DNA of 64,000 bases, from NCBI RefSeq assembly GCF_029958905.1, contig NZ_CP124613.1, positions 992,001 to 1,056,000 of the forward strand. The letters are read 5' to 3'. Both the position numbers and the translations under genes were made by a program. Below the pieces are notes generated by a model. That model did no database searches and was not told where the DNA came from. It saw nothing but the letters and a program-made list of their open reading frames with translations. Shown piece by piece: positions 55,084 to 63,671 of this stretch (its first letter is position 1; each line of letters starts with the position of its first letter). Origin of the DNA: Vibrio sp. YMD68. GTDB lineage: Bacteria > Pseudomonadota > Gammaproteobacteria > Enterobacterales > Vibrionaceae.

Positions 55084-56736
55084 ATGACAAAGATTCTAAT
55101 TATTGGTGGCGTTGCTGGTGGTGCTTCTGCTGCGGCTCGCGCAAGACGATTAAGTGAAGATGCTGAAATTATCATGTTTGAACGCGGTGAGTTTGTCTCT
55201 TTTGCTAACTGCGGCCTCCCTTATCATATTGGCGGTGATATCAAGGAGCGTAATAAACTGCTGCTTCAAACCCCTGAGAGTTTTCTAGCTCGTTTTAATG
55301 TTGATGTGCGCACCATGAATGAAGTGATCAGCATCGATCGTTCGAGTAAATCGGTTACCATAAAGAATCTTCTGGACGGCACCGAGTACATTGAAAGCTA
55401 CGACTTTTTATTGCTGAGCCCAGGAGCAGCTCCGATTGTACCGCCTATTTCGGGTATCCAGAATCCGTTGACGCACTCGCTGCGCAACATTCCTGACATG
55501 GATAAGATCCTAAACACATTAGCTGACAATAAACCGCAACACGCCACAGTCGTCGGCGGGGGGTTTATTGGCTTAGAAATGATGGAAGCTTTCCACCAGC
55601 TAGGCATTGAAACAACGCTCATTGAAATGGCGGATCAGGTAATGACACCTGTCGACCGTGAAATGGCGGGGTTTGCTCATGCGGAAATTAAAAGCAAAGG
55701 CATAGACCTTAGATTAGGCGTTGCGCTTGAAGCCGTTGATTACCAATCGACGAACCAAAGCTTGGTATTGAGCCTAAACAATGGCGAGCAATTAGAAACA
55801 GGCATTCTAATTATGGCGATAGGTGTTCGTCCTGAGACAACACTAGCGTCTCAAGCTGGGCTAAAAATTGGCGATCTAGGTGGCATTTGGACCACACCCA
55901 CTATGCAAACCAGCGATCCGTCAATCTATGCCGTCGGTGATGCCATAGAAGAACAAGATTTCGTAACGGGTTCTCAAACCATGGTTCCATTGGCTGGCCC
56001 TGCAAATCGCCAAGGCCGAATGGCGGCGGACAACATGCTAGGCCGCCAAGAGAGTTATCAGGGAACACAAGGTACCGCAATTTGTAAGATTTTTGATCTT
56101 GCGATTGCATCTACGGGTAAGAATGAAAAACAGCTAAAACGCGATGGCATTCACTATGAAAAAGTGTTCGTTCATACGGCAAGCCATGCCAGCTACTACC
56201 CTGGCGCAGAAATCGTCTCATTTAAAATGCTGTTTGATCCAAACACTGGCAAAATTTTGGGTGCTCAAGCCGCCGGGAAAGACGGTGTAGATAAACGCAT
56301 TGATATCATGGCCGTGGCGCAAAGAGCAGGCATGACCGTTGAACAACTTCAGCACCTTGAACTGACCTATGCTCCCCCTTACGGCAGCGCAAAAGATGTC
56401 ATTAACCAAGCTGCTTTTGTTGCGAATAACATCATCAAAGGTGATTCAATGCCAATTCACTTTGATGAGATTGATCACCTCGATGACACACAAGTATTGC
56501 TGGATGTACGAAACCCTGGTGAGCTACAAAATGGTGGGTATATCGAGGGCGCTATCAATATCCCTGTTGATCAACTTCGTCACCGCATGAGCGAATTACC
56601 GAAAGACAAAGAAATCGTCATTTACTGCCAAGTCGGGTTACGCGGTAACGTCGCGTATCGTCAACTGGTTAATAATGGCTACAAAGCGCGAAATTTGATT
56701 GGTGGCTTCCGTACTTACGCATTCGCTGGGTGCTAG
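55084..56736 (+). CDS. CoA-disulfide reductase / persulfide reductase with C-terminal rhodanese domain
   Basis: The 550-aa protein has FAD (IIGGVAGGASAAARARR) and NAD(P)H (VVGGGFIGLEMMEAFHQLG) Rossmann motifs. The single active-site Cys in VSFANCGLPYHIGG (about residue 43) is typical of CoADR enzymes. A dimerisation domain (about 330-450) and a rhodanese domain (about 460-548) with IYCQVGLRGNVAYR follow. CoADR-rhodanese fusions reduce CoA persulfide and polysulfide, releasing H2S with NAD(P)H. Its place opposite a persulfide-sensing regulator fits that role. Confidence 0.93.
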   Translation: MTKILIIGGVAGGASAAARARRLSEDAEIIMFERGEFVSFANCGLPYHIGGDIKERNKLLLQTPESFLARFNVDVRTMNEVISIDRSSKSVTIKNLLDGTEYIESYDFLLLSPGAAPIVPPISGIQNPLTHSLRNIPDMDKILNTLADNKPQHATVVGGGFIGLEMMEAFHQLGIETTLIEMADQVMTPVDREMAGFAHAEIKSKGIDLRLGVALEAVDYQSTNQSLVLSLNNGEQLETGILIMAIGVRPETTLASQAGLKIGDLGGIWTTPTMQTSDPSIYAVGDAIEEQDFVTGSQTMVPLAGPANRQGRMAADNMLGRQESYQGTQGTAICKIFDLAIASTGKNEKQLKRDGIHYEKVFVHTASHASYYPGAEIVSFKMLFDPNTGKILGAQAAGKDGVDKRIDIMAVAQRAGMTVEQLQHLELTYAPPYGSAKDVINQAAFVANNIIKGDSMPIHFDEIDHLDDTQVLLDVRNPGELQNGGYIEGAINIPVDQLRHRMSELPKDKEIVIYCQVGLRGNVAYRQLVNNGYKARNLIGGFRTYAFAGC

Positions 56737-56831
56737 GTAAAAAGCACCAAGAAAACGACAGTCCAAATCGCTTACTGCTAATGACTCAGTAGCTAATGAC
56801 TCAATAGCTAACATAAGTCATGAAACACGAT

Positions 56832-56875
56832 AAGGTATTTGAACGCCGCAACCGCGATGTTCAAATACCTTTTTT
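56832..56875. terminator. Bidirectional terminator between reductase and phaC
   Basis: AAGGTATTTGAAC (56832-56844) pairs perfectly with GTTCAAATACCTT (56859-56871), followed by TTTT. It lies between convergent genes. Before it (56780-56812) is a short direct repeat of AGCTAATGACTCA. Confidence 0.9.
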
Positions 56876-56889
56876 AGCGCAGTAAACAC

Positions 56890-58710
56890 CTAAGCTGTCT
56901 CTGCCTGCTCTTTCTCTGTTTTACTCTTGCCATCACCAGTCGATTTAACGGGAAGGACCTGTCTGACATATTCCCCTGGTGCAGCGCTAATCACAGGGTT
57001 ATTCGCTGAACCTTGCCCAAACGGCTCTACCTGTTCTTCTGGATTGAAGGTCATTAGCCATTTATGCCAATGCGTCCACCAAGACCCTTCTGAACGAGTG
57101 GCGTTTGATAACCATTCATCAGCAGAATCATCAAGATTGTCATTTAACCAATACCCATACTTGTTTTTGCTTGGATGATTAACGATGCCCGCTATATGCC
57201 CAGATTCGCCAAGTACAAACGTCTTATTACCACCCGATTTTAGAGCACCACGATACGTCCCTTGCCATAAGGCAATGTGGTCTTCCTTAGTAGAAATGAA
57301 ATAGCTAGGCACTTTGATCTTATTCAGGTCAATCCAGACGCCACCAATTTTAACCCCTTTATCTTGAACCAATTTATTTTCCAAATAGAGTTGTCGAATT
57401 AAGAAGTTATGACACGGTGCTGATACGTTTGTGCTGTCGCTGTTCCAGTAAAGGAGATCAAAATCGACGGGGCTTTTACCTTTTAAATAGTTCTCAACGT
57501 AGTAGTTCCAATACAAGCTATTTTCTCGAAGCAAGCTGAAGGTCACACTGAGCGATCTTCCATCCATATAGCCCTTCGCATTATTTTGCACTTCTAACGC
57601 GCTGACGATTGTATCGTTAATATATGCGCCCACTTCACCCGGTTGAGAGAAGTCGAGTAATGTCGTGAAGAACGACGCAGATTTGATCCGCTTCTTCATT
57701 CTTTTGGCTGCATAATACGCAACCGTTGAAGCTAGCACGGTTCCGCCGATACAATATCCCGCCGCATTAATCTGCTCTTGACCCGTGATATCCTCAATAG
57801 CAGACACCGCTTTGACAACGCCTTCCGTTACATAATCGCCGAACTGAACATTAGATTGTTCTTTACCTGGGTTTCGCCAAGACATCATGAATACCGTGTG
57901 ACCCTGTTCAACAAGCCATCGCATCATTGAATTTTTTTCGCGCAAATCCAAAATATAATATTTGTTGATGAATGGCGGAACAATCAACAGCGGTGTAGCG
58001 TTCACTTTTTCTGTGAGTGGTTTGTATTGAATAAGCTCAAATAACTCATTCTTAAAAACGACGTCACCCGGTGTATTGGCAACGTCATCACCAATACGGA
58101 ACGCGTTGTTATTGGTCATGCGTATCTTCAAGATGTCCGCACTAGACTCTACATCTTCGCGCAGTTGATCTAAGCCCGTTAATAAGTTTTCGCCATTTTG
58201 TTCAATGGTGAGCTTGAGCAGTTCTGGATTGGTCGCGATAAAATTACTTGGGGAGAGTGCATTAATAGCTTGCCGAGAAAAGAAAATGATGCGTTCTTTA
58301 GTTTTCTCATCAACACCTTCGATGCTGTTTATGGTGTCAAAATAAGTCTGGCTAAAAAGCAAATACGACTGTTTTATAAAGCTATAAAATGCATCGTTTT
58401 TCCACCCTTCATCTGAAAAACGTTTGTCGCCTTTTTCTTCATTGACCAAGCTTTGTGTATTGCCTGCCAACGCGACGTTTTGCCATATTTTGAGTTGTTG
58501 TTCCCACCACTGAGTTTGCATTTTCAGTAGAGCAGCAGGTTGATTGACCGCTTGTTCAAAGAACTTCGCAGAGTCTTCAAAATTGACTTCTTGCATGGCT
58601 TTGTTGAGGGGGGTGTTTACGGCTTCCTTGCTTAATTCAAGATCTTGCCACCATTGCTGATTGGTTTCTTGGAGTTTTACAAGGTAGTCCGAAAAGAAGT
58701 GTTGGAACAT
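56890..58710 (-). CDS. phaC: Class I polyhydroxyalkanoate synthase
   Basis: The 606-aa enzyme polymerises 3-hydroxybutyryl-CoA at the granule surface. The lipase-like box has Cys (GYCIGGTVLAS, about residue 323). The catalytic Asp lies in STKEDHIALWQ and the His in GESGHIAGIVN. N-terminal domain and length fit class I. AGGAG precedes the ATG. Last gene of phaB-phaA-phaP-phaC, but an intrinsic terminator lies before it. Confidence 0.96.
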   Translation of the reverse strand: MFQHFFSDYLVKLQETNQQWWQDLELSKEAVNTPLNKAMQEVNFEDSAKFFEQAVNQPAALLKMQTQWWEQQLKIWQNVALAGNTQSLVNEEKGDKRFSDEGWKNDAFYSFIKQSYLLFSQTYFDTINSIEGVDEKTKERIIFFSRQAINALSPSNFIATNPELLKLTIEQNGENLLTGLDQLREDVESSADILKIRMTNNNAFRIGDDVANTPGDVVFKNELFELIQYKPLTEKVNATPLLIVPPFINKYYILDLREKNSMMRWLVEQGHTVFMMSWRNPGKEQSNVQFGDYVTEGVVKAVSAIEDITGQEQINAAGYCIGGTVLASTVAYYAAKRMKKRIKSASFFTTLLDFSQPGEVGAYINDTIVSALEVQNNAKGYMDGRSLSVTFSLLRENSLYWNYYVENYLKGKSPVDFDLLYWNSDSTNVSAPCHNFLIRQLYLENKLVQDKGVKIGGVWIDLNKIKVPSYFISTKEDHIALWQGTYRGALKSGGNKTFVLGESGHIAGIVNHPSKNKYGYWLNDNLDDSADEWLSNATRSEGSWWTHWHKWLMTFNPEEQVEPFGQGSANNPVISAAPGEYVRQVLPVKSTGDGKSKTEKEQAETA

Positions 58711-58737
58711 GGTTTCTACTCCTATCTTCGGAAAAAA

Positions 58738-58757
58738 GCCGCCTTATCAAAGGCGGC
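58738..58757 (-). terminator. Terminator between phaP and phaC
   Basis: GCCGCCTT-ATC-AAGGCGGC core with a perfect GC-rich stem. On the minus strand it is followed by TTTTTT (A-run 58732-58737). It lies 13 bases after the phaP stop and 27 before the phaC start. Confidence 0.9.
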
Positions 58758-58770
58758 AAAATGGACTGTG

Positions 58771-59118
58771 TTATGCAGGAGTCACTGTTTTTAGATTTTC
58801 CGAGGTCATCTGTTCAACATCGTCTTTGAACTCTTTTGCAATCGCCTGTAGCTTACTGCTGTCTTCGGTAAGTTGTTGGGATAACTTGGTTAGCACAGCG
58901 AGTTGCTGACCATTAAATGCAGCCAATGACGTCACATCACGCACTTCCGTAGCGGCCTTCATTTGAGTCATACCCATCTCACTGTATGTACGAATGGCAT
59001 TAAGTTGTAGCTCAGTAAGCACTTCAACATTTTTTGTCATTAGCTTGTTGAACTTTAGATAAGGCTGAAGTGATTGCTCAGTTTGGTCTGTGAATGATTT
59101 AAAGAAATCTGTGTACAT
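58771..59118 (-). CDS. phaP: Phasin (PHA granule protein)
   Basis: The 115-aa protein is almost entirely amphipathic helix (FKSFTDQTEQSLQPYLKFNKLMTKNVEVLTELQLNAIRTYSEMGM...LAAFNGQQLAVLTKLSQQL), as in phasin 2-type proteins that coat PHA granules. AGGAG lies before the ATG. Its location between phaA and phaC and the terminator right after it are consistent with high expression relative to phaC. Confidence 0.92.
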   Translation of the reverse strand: MYTDFFKSFTDQTEQSLQPYLKFNKLMTKNVEVLTELQLNAIRTYSEMGMTQMKAATEVRDVTSLAAFNGQQLAVLTKLSQQLTEDSSKLQAIAKEFKDDVEQMTSENLKTVTPA

Positions 59119-59175
59119 GGTCGTTCTCCTAGATAAATAAAATATTCGGTTTAATCACTAAATTGATTTCACTGT

Positions 59176-59210
59176 GCTGATTTAAATTAACTATGCTGGT
59201 TTAAATTAAC
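59176..59210 (-). repeat. 16-bp direct repeat between phaA and phaP
   Basis: GCTGATTTAAATTAAC and GCTGGTTTAAATTAAC, period 19, one difference. The second copy covers the end of the phaA coding region. Confidence 0.85.
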
Positions 59211-60429
59211 GCTGTTGATTTGGCGATGCTGACTGAACGATGACTGCTGTCCCCATGCCGCCCCCGACACATAAAGAAGCAACACCATACTGGCCACTTC
59301 TTCGGTTGAGTTCATGGATAAGAGTCACGAGAATACGATTGCCCGATGCTCCTAATGGATGCCCAAGTGCAATGGCTCCGCCGTTAACATTAGCGTTGTC
59401 CAAGATAGAAGATACCGGCACTTGATGCTCTTTCGCTAATGAATGCACCACACCTAAAGCTTGAGCAGCGAATGCTTCATTGAGTTCAAACAAATCGATG
59501 TCCTTTAATTTAAGGTCTGCTTTACTTAACGCCTGAGATACCGCCTCAACAGGACCTAACCCCATGACTTTCGGGTCCAACCCGGATTGCGCATAACTGG
59601 TAATTTCAGCGATGGGTTTTAGATCGTAGGTGTTAACCGCGTCTTCAGAGGCCAGAATCAATGCACTCGCCCCATCATTGATTCCAGACGCATTTCCAGC
59701 AGTGACACTGCCTTCTCGGTCAAAAGCAGGGCGGAGTTTTTCCAATCCACTCAATGTTGCCGTGGCCTTTGGATATTCATCCGTATCGAAGATAACCGTT
59801 TCCCGACGTTTTTTTACATCTACAGGCGTTATTTCATCTTTGAATACGCCTGCTTCTATGGCTGCGATGGCTTTCTGCTGACTGTTCAGCGCAAATTCGT
59901 CTTGTTGCTGACGGCTAATTTCGCATTCTTTGGCCACATTTTCCGCAGTTACCCCCATATGGTATTGATTAAACACATCCGTCAAACCATCTGCTATCAG
60001 TAGATCGGTCATGTTCAGATGACCCATTTTGTGACCATCACGGATTGACGAAGGGACGGTAAAAGGAATTTGCGACATCACTTCAACACCCGCTGCAACG
60101 ACAATCTCAGCATCGTCAGAGCGAATATGAGACACCGCATCCATGACTGATTTCATACCACTACCACAAACCATGTTCAGGCTATATGCTGGGACACTGG
60201 TGGGAAGACCTGCAAATATGGCTGCTTGACGGCCAACACTCATTCCTTGGCCAGCACCAATGACATTGCCAACAATCACTTCATCCACGTTTTGTGGTTG
60301 AACATTTCCAGCTTCAAGCGCACTTCGGATAGCAATAGACGCAAGCTTACCTGCAGATATCTCTTTTAAACTGCCACCAAACGATCCAATCGGTGTTCTT
60401 TTTGCTGCGACAACAAATACTCTTTTCAT
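59206..60429 (-). CDS. phaA: Acetyl-CoA acetyltransferase (beta-ketothiolase)
   Basis: The 407-aa thiolase condenses two acetyl-CoA to acetoacetyl-CoA. It has the nucleophile Cys in NMVCGSGMKSV (about residue 90), NVNGGAIALGHPLGASG (His) and CVGGGMGTA (second Cys). The ATG at 60429 is behind AGGTGGG and starts KRVFVVAAKRTPIG; an in-frame GTG three codons earlier is also possible. It begins 9 bases after the phaB stop. Confidence 0.95.
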   Translation of the reverse strand: MKRVFVVAAKRTPIGSFGGSLKEISAGKLASIAIRSALEAGNVQPQNVDEVIVGNVIGAGQGMSVGRQAAIFAGLPTSVPAYSLNMVCGSGMKSVMDAVSHIRSDDAEIVVAAGVEVMSQIPFTVPSSIRDGHKMGHLNMTDLLIADGLTDVFNQYHMGVTAENVAKECEISRQQQDEFALNSQQKAIAAIEAGVFKDEITPVDVKKRRETVIFDTDEYPKATATLSGLEKLRPAFDREGSVTAGNASGINDGASALILASEDAVNTYDLKPIAEITSYAQSGLDPKVMGLGPVEAVSQALSKADLKLKDIDLFELNEAFAAQALGVVHSLAKEHQVPVSSILDNANVNGGAIALGHPLGASGNRILVTLIHELNRRSGQYGVASLCVGGGMGTAVIVQSASPNQQR

Positions 60430-60438
60430 AATACCCAC

Positions 60439-61179
60439 CTAGCTCATGTACAATCCGCCATTGACTGACAATGTCTCACCAGTAATGTATGCCCCTGCAT
60501 CGCTTGCGAGAAAACTCACCGACTCTGCAATCTCTTCCGGCGTCGCTAACCGTTTCATCGGAATTTGTGACTTGATGGACTCTAGAACTTCTGGTTTCAT
60601 TTGCTGAACCATGGGGGTTGCTGTATATCCTGGAGCAACCACATTAACGGTCACGCCACTGCGAGCCCCCTCAGCCGCAAGTGCTTTTGAAAACCCAATC
60701 ATTCCCGCTTTAGCCGCTGAATAATTGGTTTGACCAAATTGCCCTTTGAGCCCATTAACAGAAGAAATATTGATGACTCGACCTGAGCCTTTTTCGCACA
60801 TTGGCGCGAACAGCGGTTGGGTAACGTTAAACAAACTATTGAGGTTGGTTTCAATGACGTCACGCCATGCATCCAACGTCATTTTTTTGAATACACTGTC
60901 TTTCGTTATACCCGCGTTATTGACCAAAACATCGATGGTGCCCTCCTCTTGTAAAAGGTGACTGAGGCGCTCGGCACACTCCTCGGCATTCGTCACATCT
61001 AGCTCAAATAAACGAACCTGATCGTCACTGAATTCTTTTTCTGTAAACCAGTCCAATGCACACTGATAATTGCCAGTATAATAGGTTGCAATTACACGGT
61101 AACCATCGCCAACCAGTTTAGAGGAAATCGCGGAACCTATTCCGCCTTTTGATCCGGTGATCAAAGCGAGCTTTTTCAT
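60439..61179 (-). CDS. phaB: Acetoacetyl-CoA reductase
   Basis: The 246-aa short-chain dehydrogenase has the cofactor motif ALITGSKGGIGSAI, NNAG, the Ser in INISSVNGLKGQFGQ and the YSAAK catalytic pair. The C-terminus ends ITGETLSVNGGLYMS. It reduces acetoacetyl-CoA to (R)-3-hydroxybutyryl-CoA, usually with NADPH. First gene of phaBAPC, with GGAG before the ATG. pntAB in this window could supply NADPH, a metabolic inference only. Confidence 0.95.
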   Translation of the reverse strand: MKKLALITGSKGGIGSAISSKLVGDGYRVIATYYTGNYQCALDWFTEKEFSDDQVRLFELDVTNAEECAERLSHLLQEEGTIDVLVNNAGITKDSVFKKMTLDAWRDVIETNLNSLFNVTQPLFAPMCEKGSGRVINISSVNGLKGQFGQTNYSAAKAGMIGFSKALAAEGARSGVTVNVVAPGYTATPMVQQMKPEVLESIKSQIPMKRLATPEEIAESVSFLASDAGAYITGETLSVNGGLYMS

Positions 61180-62044
61180 TGAGGGACTCCATTCTTAACA
61201 GAAATATTAAAGCGTATATAAAATGGCACTTTCAAATAAGCACCAACTAACGTAACAAATACTATAATTCTTTCTTGATTGAAGAATCTTTCTACTTATT
61301 TAAATTAGACGCCTAATATTACAATTCAAATGTTTTTTCACTTAAGATGCATAAATTTGAACAAGATCCCACCACAAATGTAATGTTAATTTACGGTTAA
61401 ATAGTTTAAGTATCTGATTTTATGAGGGAAGGTGATCTCAGCATATGAATTCGGTAAAATACAAGTCATTGAAAAATAAATAAATAGCTGCCTACCACAA
61501 TGGAAGTGCAACCGGACACACAATAAAACATTTCATTAACAAATGAATATTCCTCGTGATTCACCTATAAATATCAAGTCATTTTTTAACACTAGAGAAA
61601 GTAGGTTTATCATAAATAAAACAATAAGTTAGTTTTGAATTTATATTTGTAGTGCGGTTTTTTATTTATAGTGAGATGTTCTTCGTCATGGTGTGGTAAA
61701 GAAACATTGAAGTTTGGTTTCCTATAAGAACAATTCTATTTATAATTAGAAATATCGGTAATTGGGGATTACCGTTTAAAACTACCATTTCGGTGTCTAT
61801 CGATTTTTAGATACTGTTATTTTATATTATTAAATAAGATTGAAGATTAGACATTTTATAAATTAATTATTAATGATAGATATCGAATCAATCTATATTA
61901 TTAATAAAAATATAGATTGGTAATTATGGGTAAATGAGGCATGAAATTTCGTAAAAAGAGAAAGGCCAATACTAAAGATAAATATATTCCAGACAACTTA
62001 TATATAAGTTAAGTTGACTGGAACTTTGAAATACTTTAAACGTT
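61180..62044. other. 865-base AT-rich region without a recognised gene
   Basis: This is the longest noncoding stretch. It contains the phaB promoter, a perfect hairpin CGGTAAT-TGGGG-ATTACCG followed by TTT (61756-61777), and an AT-only inverted repeat CAATCTATATT/AATATAGATTG (61889-61919). The rhlE-side terminator is at 61989-62021. Tiny frames such as MNSVKYKSLKNK (61445) and a basic 23-codon frame at 61941 have poor signals. A small RNA is possible but not demonstrated. Confidence 0.5.
61989..62021 (-). terminator. Stem-loop downstream of the RhlE-type helicase gene
   Basis: CCAGACAACTT (61989-61999) pairs with AAGTTGACTGG (62011-62021), one mismatch. The loop includes part of the palindrome AACTTATATATAAGTT. 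The minus-strand tail is AT-rich (AATATATTT). Confidence 0.55.
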
Positions 62045-63304
62045 TTACCTACGCTTCCCTCTTCCTGCATGTATTTTTAACTTTGCTTTCATCTTTTGTT
62101 TTTCAGACGAACGTCCTCGTTTGGATGGCGCATGCGCATTATCTATTGGATCGTTGAGGCTGGGCTCAAATCCATTTAGCCATTCCTGCGGTAAATGGGT
62201 GTCGAGTAGATCTTCTATTGCTTTAAGCAAATACTCTTCATCTCGACTCATTAACGAGACGGCTAAGCCTGTCGCTCCTGCTCGCCCCGTACGACCAATG
62301 CGATGTACGTAATCTTCGGCTTTATACGGTAAATCGTAGTTAACAACTTGAGCGAGCTGATGGATATCAAGCCCTCTTGCTGCTACGTCCGTAGCAATGA
62401 GAGCACGAACTTTACCTGATTTAAAATCGTCTAGTGCTTTTTGCCTTGCGCCTTGGCTCTTATCACCGTGAATCGATGTCGCTTTTATGCCATCGAGTTT
62501 AAGTTCTTTCACTAACGCATCTGTCGCTTGCTTAGTTTTGGTAAAGACCAACACTTGCTGCCAGTTTTTTGAACCAATCAGGTACGCAAGCAGTTCACTT
62601 TTGCGCTTCTTATCCACTGGATACACCATTTGCTTGACTGTCTCGGCGGTACTGTTCGCAGGTGCTACTTGTATTTCTACGGAGTCAGACATCATTTTGT
62701 TGGCAATGGCTTTGATTTTCTGATCCAATGTTGCCGAAAAGAACAACGTTTGGCGATCTTCATTCATACGCTTCAAAATACGCTGGACATCAGGCATAAA
62801 GCCCATATCTAACATCCTATCCGCTTCGTCTAAGACAAGTACTTCGGTTTGGCTCAGCACGATATTCTTACAAAATAGATGATCGATAAGTCGCCCCGGC
62901 GTGGCGACCAAAATATCAGCGCCCCCCTTCAAGTTCGTGGTTTGTACATTCATGCTCGTTCCACCATAGGCAGTCACGATTTTTAAACCAGTTTGGTCAG
63001 CATAATGAGTGACATTGTCAAAAACCTGCTGGGCCAATTCTCTAGTGGGTACCAAAACGAGCGCTCTAACGATTCGGCTGTTTGTTTCTCTTGTCAGTGG
63101 TTGATCTAAGAACTGCTGAATAATGGGTAGCGAAAAAGCGGCTGTCTTTCCTGTGCCTGTCTGCGCACCGGCTAGCACATTTTTTTTTGCTAACACATGA
63201 GGGATAGCCTGAGCCTGAATCTCTGTCGGCTGGCTAATTCCTAGCTGATTGACCACATCAACGATTTTATGAGAAAGCCCAAGATTTTGGAAAGATAGCG
63301 TCAT
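62045..63304 (-). CDS. rhlE: DEAD-box RNA helicase, RhlE type
   Basis: The 419-aa helicase has FQNLGLSHKIVDVVNQLGISQPTEIQAQAIP, motif I AGAQTGTGKTAA, PTRELAQQ, motif II VLDEADRMLDMGF, motif III FSATL, and motif VI YVHRIGRTGRAG. The C-terminal tail is short and very basic (KRGRSSEKQKMKAKLKIHAGRGKRR), as in RhlE proteins acting on ribosome assembly or mRNA decay. There is no DbpA-type RNA-binding domain. Single gene. Confidence 0.88.
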   Translation of the reverse strand: MTLSFQNLGLSHKIVDVVNQLGISQPTEIQAQAIPHVLAKKNVLAGAQTGTGKTAAFSLPIIQQFLDQPLTRETNSRIVRALVLVPTRELAQQVFDNVTHYADQTGLKIVTAYGGTSMNVQTTNLKGGADILVATPGRLIDHLFCKNIVLSQTEVLVLDEADRMLDMGFMPDVQRILKRMNEDRQTLFFSATLDQKIKAIANKMMSDSVEIQVAPANSTAETVKQMVYPVDKKRKSELLAYLIGSKNWQQVLVFTKTKQATDALVKELKLDGIKATSIHGDKSQGARQKALDDFKSGKVRALIATDVAARGLDIHQLAQVVNYDLPYKAEDYVHRIGRTGRAGATGLAVSLMSRDEEYLLKAIEDLLDTHLPQEWLNGFEPSLNDPIDNAHAPSKRGRSSEKQKMKAKLKIHAGRGKRR

Positions 63305-63509
63305 GTTTTTTACCTATAGTTAAACTGGCGCGGATTTTAACAGAATGCCTAAATGAAAGCAGGTAATTATGTTTAAGGTCTCGCTGTACAGTGTTGTGGT
63401 CCTTAGCGGTTGCCTTTCGACATGCCACTTAAGTTTATAATGTTACTTTACTTTATAGCGCTACTTTGAACCGACGAAGATGACGCAATCATTACTCAAA
63501 CATTCCGTT

Positions 63510-63527
63510 CGTATATTTTAATTTACA
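63510..63527 (+). promoter_or_regulatory. TyrR-like box, distal
   Basis: CGTATATTTTAATTTACA fits TGTAAA-N6-TTTACA at 10 of 12 defined positions, with an intact right half. Confidence 0.5.
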
Positions 63528-63652
63528 CGCGTGGATTATAAACCTTACAAAACACTTGATTTGCAGACTTAAAAGCCACAGAATCTTCCACTTCTAAACG
63601 CAGAATCTGTTATTTATTCAAATCACAGTATTCTTCACTAAACATCAAATAA

Positions 63653-63670
63653 CGTAAATATAAGTGTACA
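63653..63670 (+). promoter_or_regulatory. TyrR-like box adjoining the start codon
   Basis: CGTAAATATAAGTGTACA fits TGTAAA-N6-TTTACA at 10 of 12 defined positions and keeps the essential G and C. It ends 1 base before the ATG of the permease gene, so binding could block expression. Confidence 0.5.
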
Positions 63671-63671
63671 C

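Larger units (their letters stand above)
63305..63671. other. Intergenic region between rhlE and the tyrP-like gene
   Basis: 367 bases. It holds two TyrR-like boxes near the permease gene and a 23-codon frame at 63369-63440 resembling a tiny lipoprotein (see findings). The rest is AT-rich with no clear signal. Confidence 0.55.

Noticed and set aside
61941..62012. 23-codon basic frame MKFRKKRKANTKDK...
   Set aside because: The purine-rich stretch is too close to the ATG, composition is AT-driven, and it overlaps the helicase terminator.
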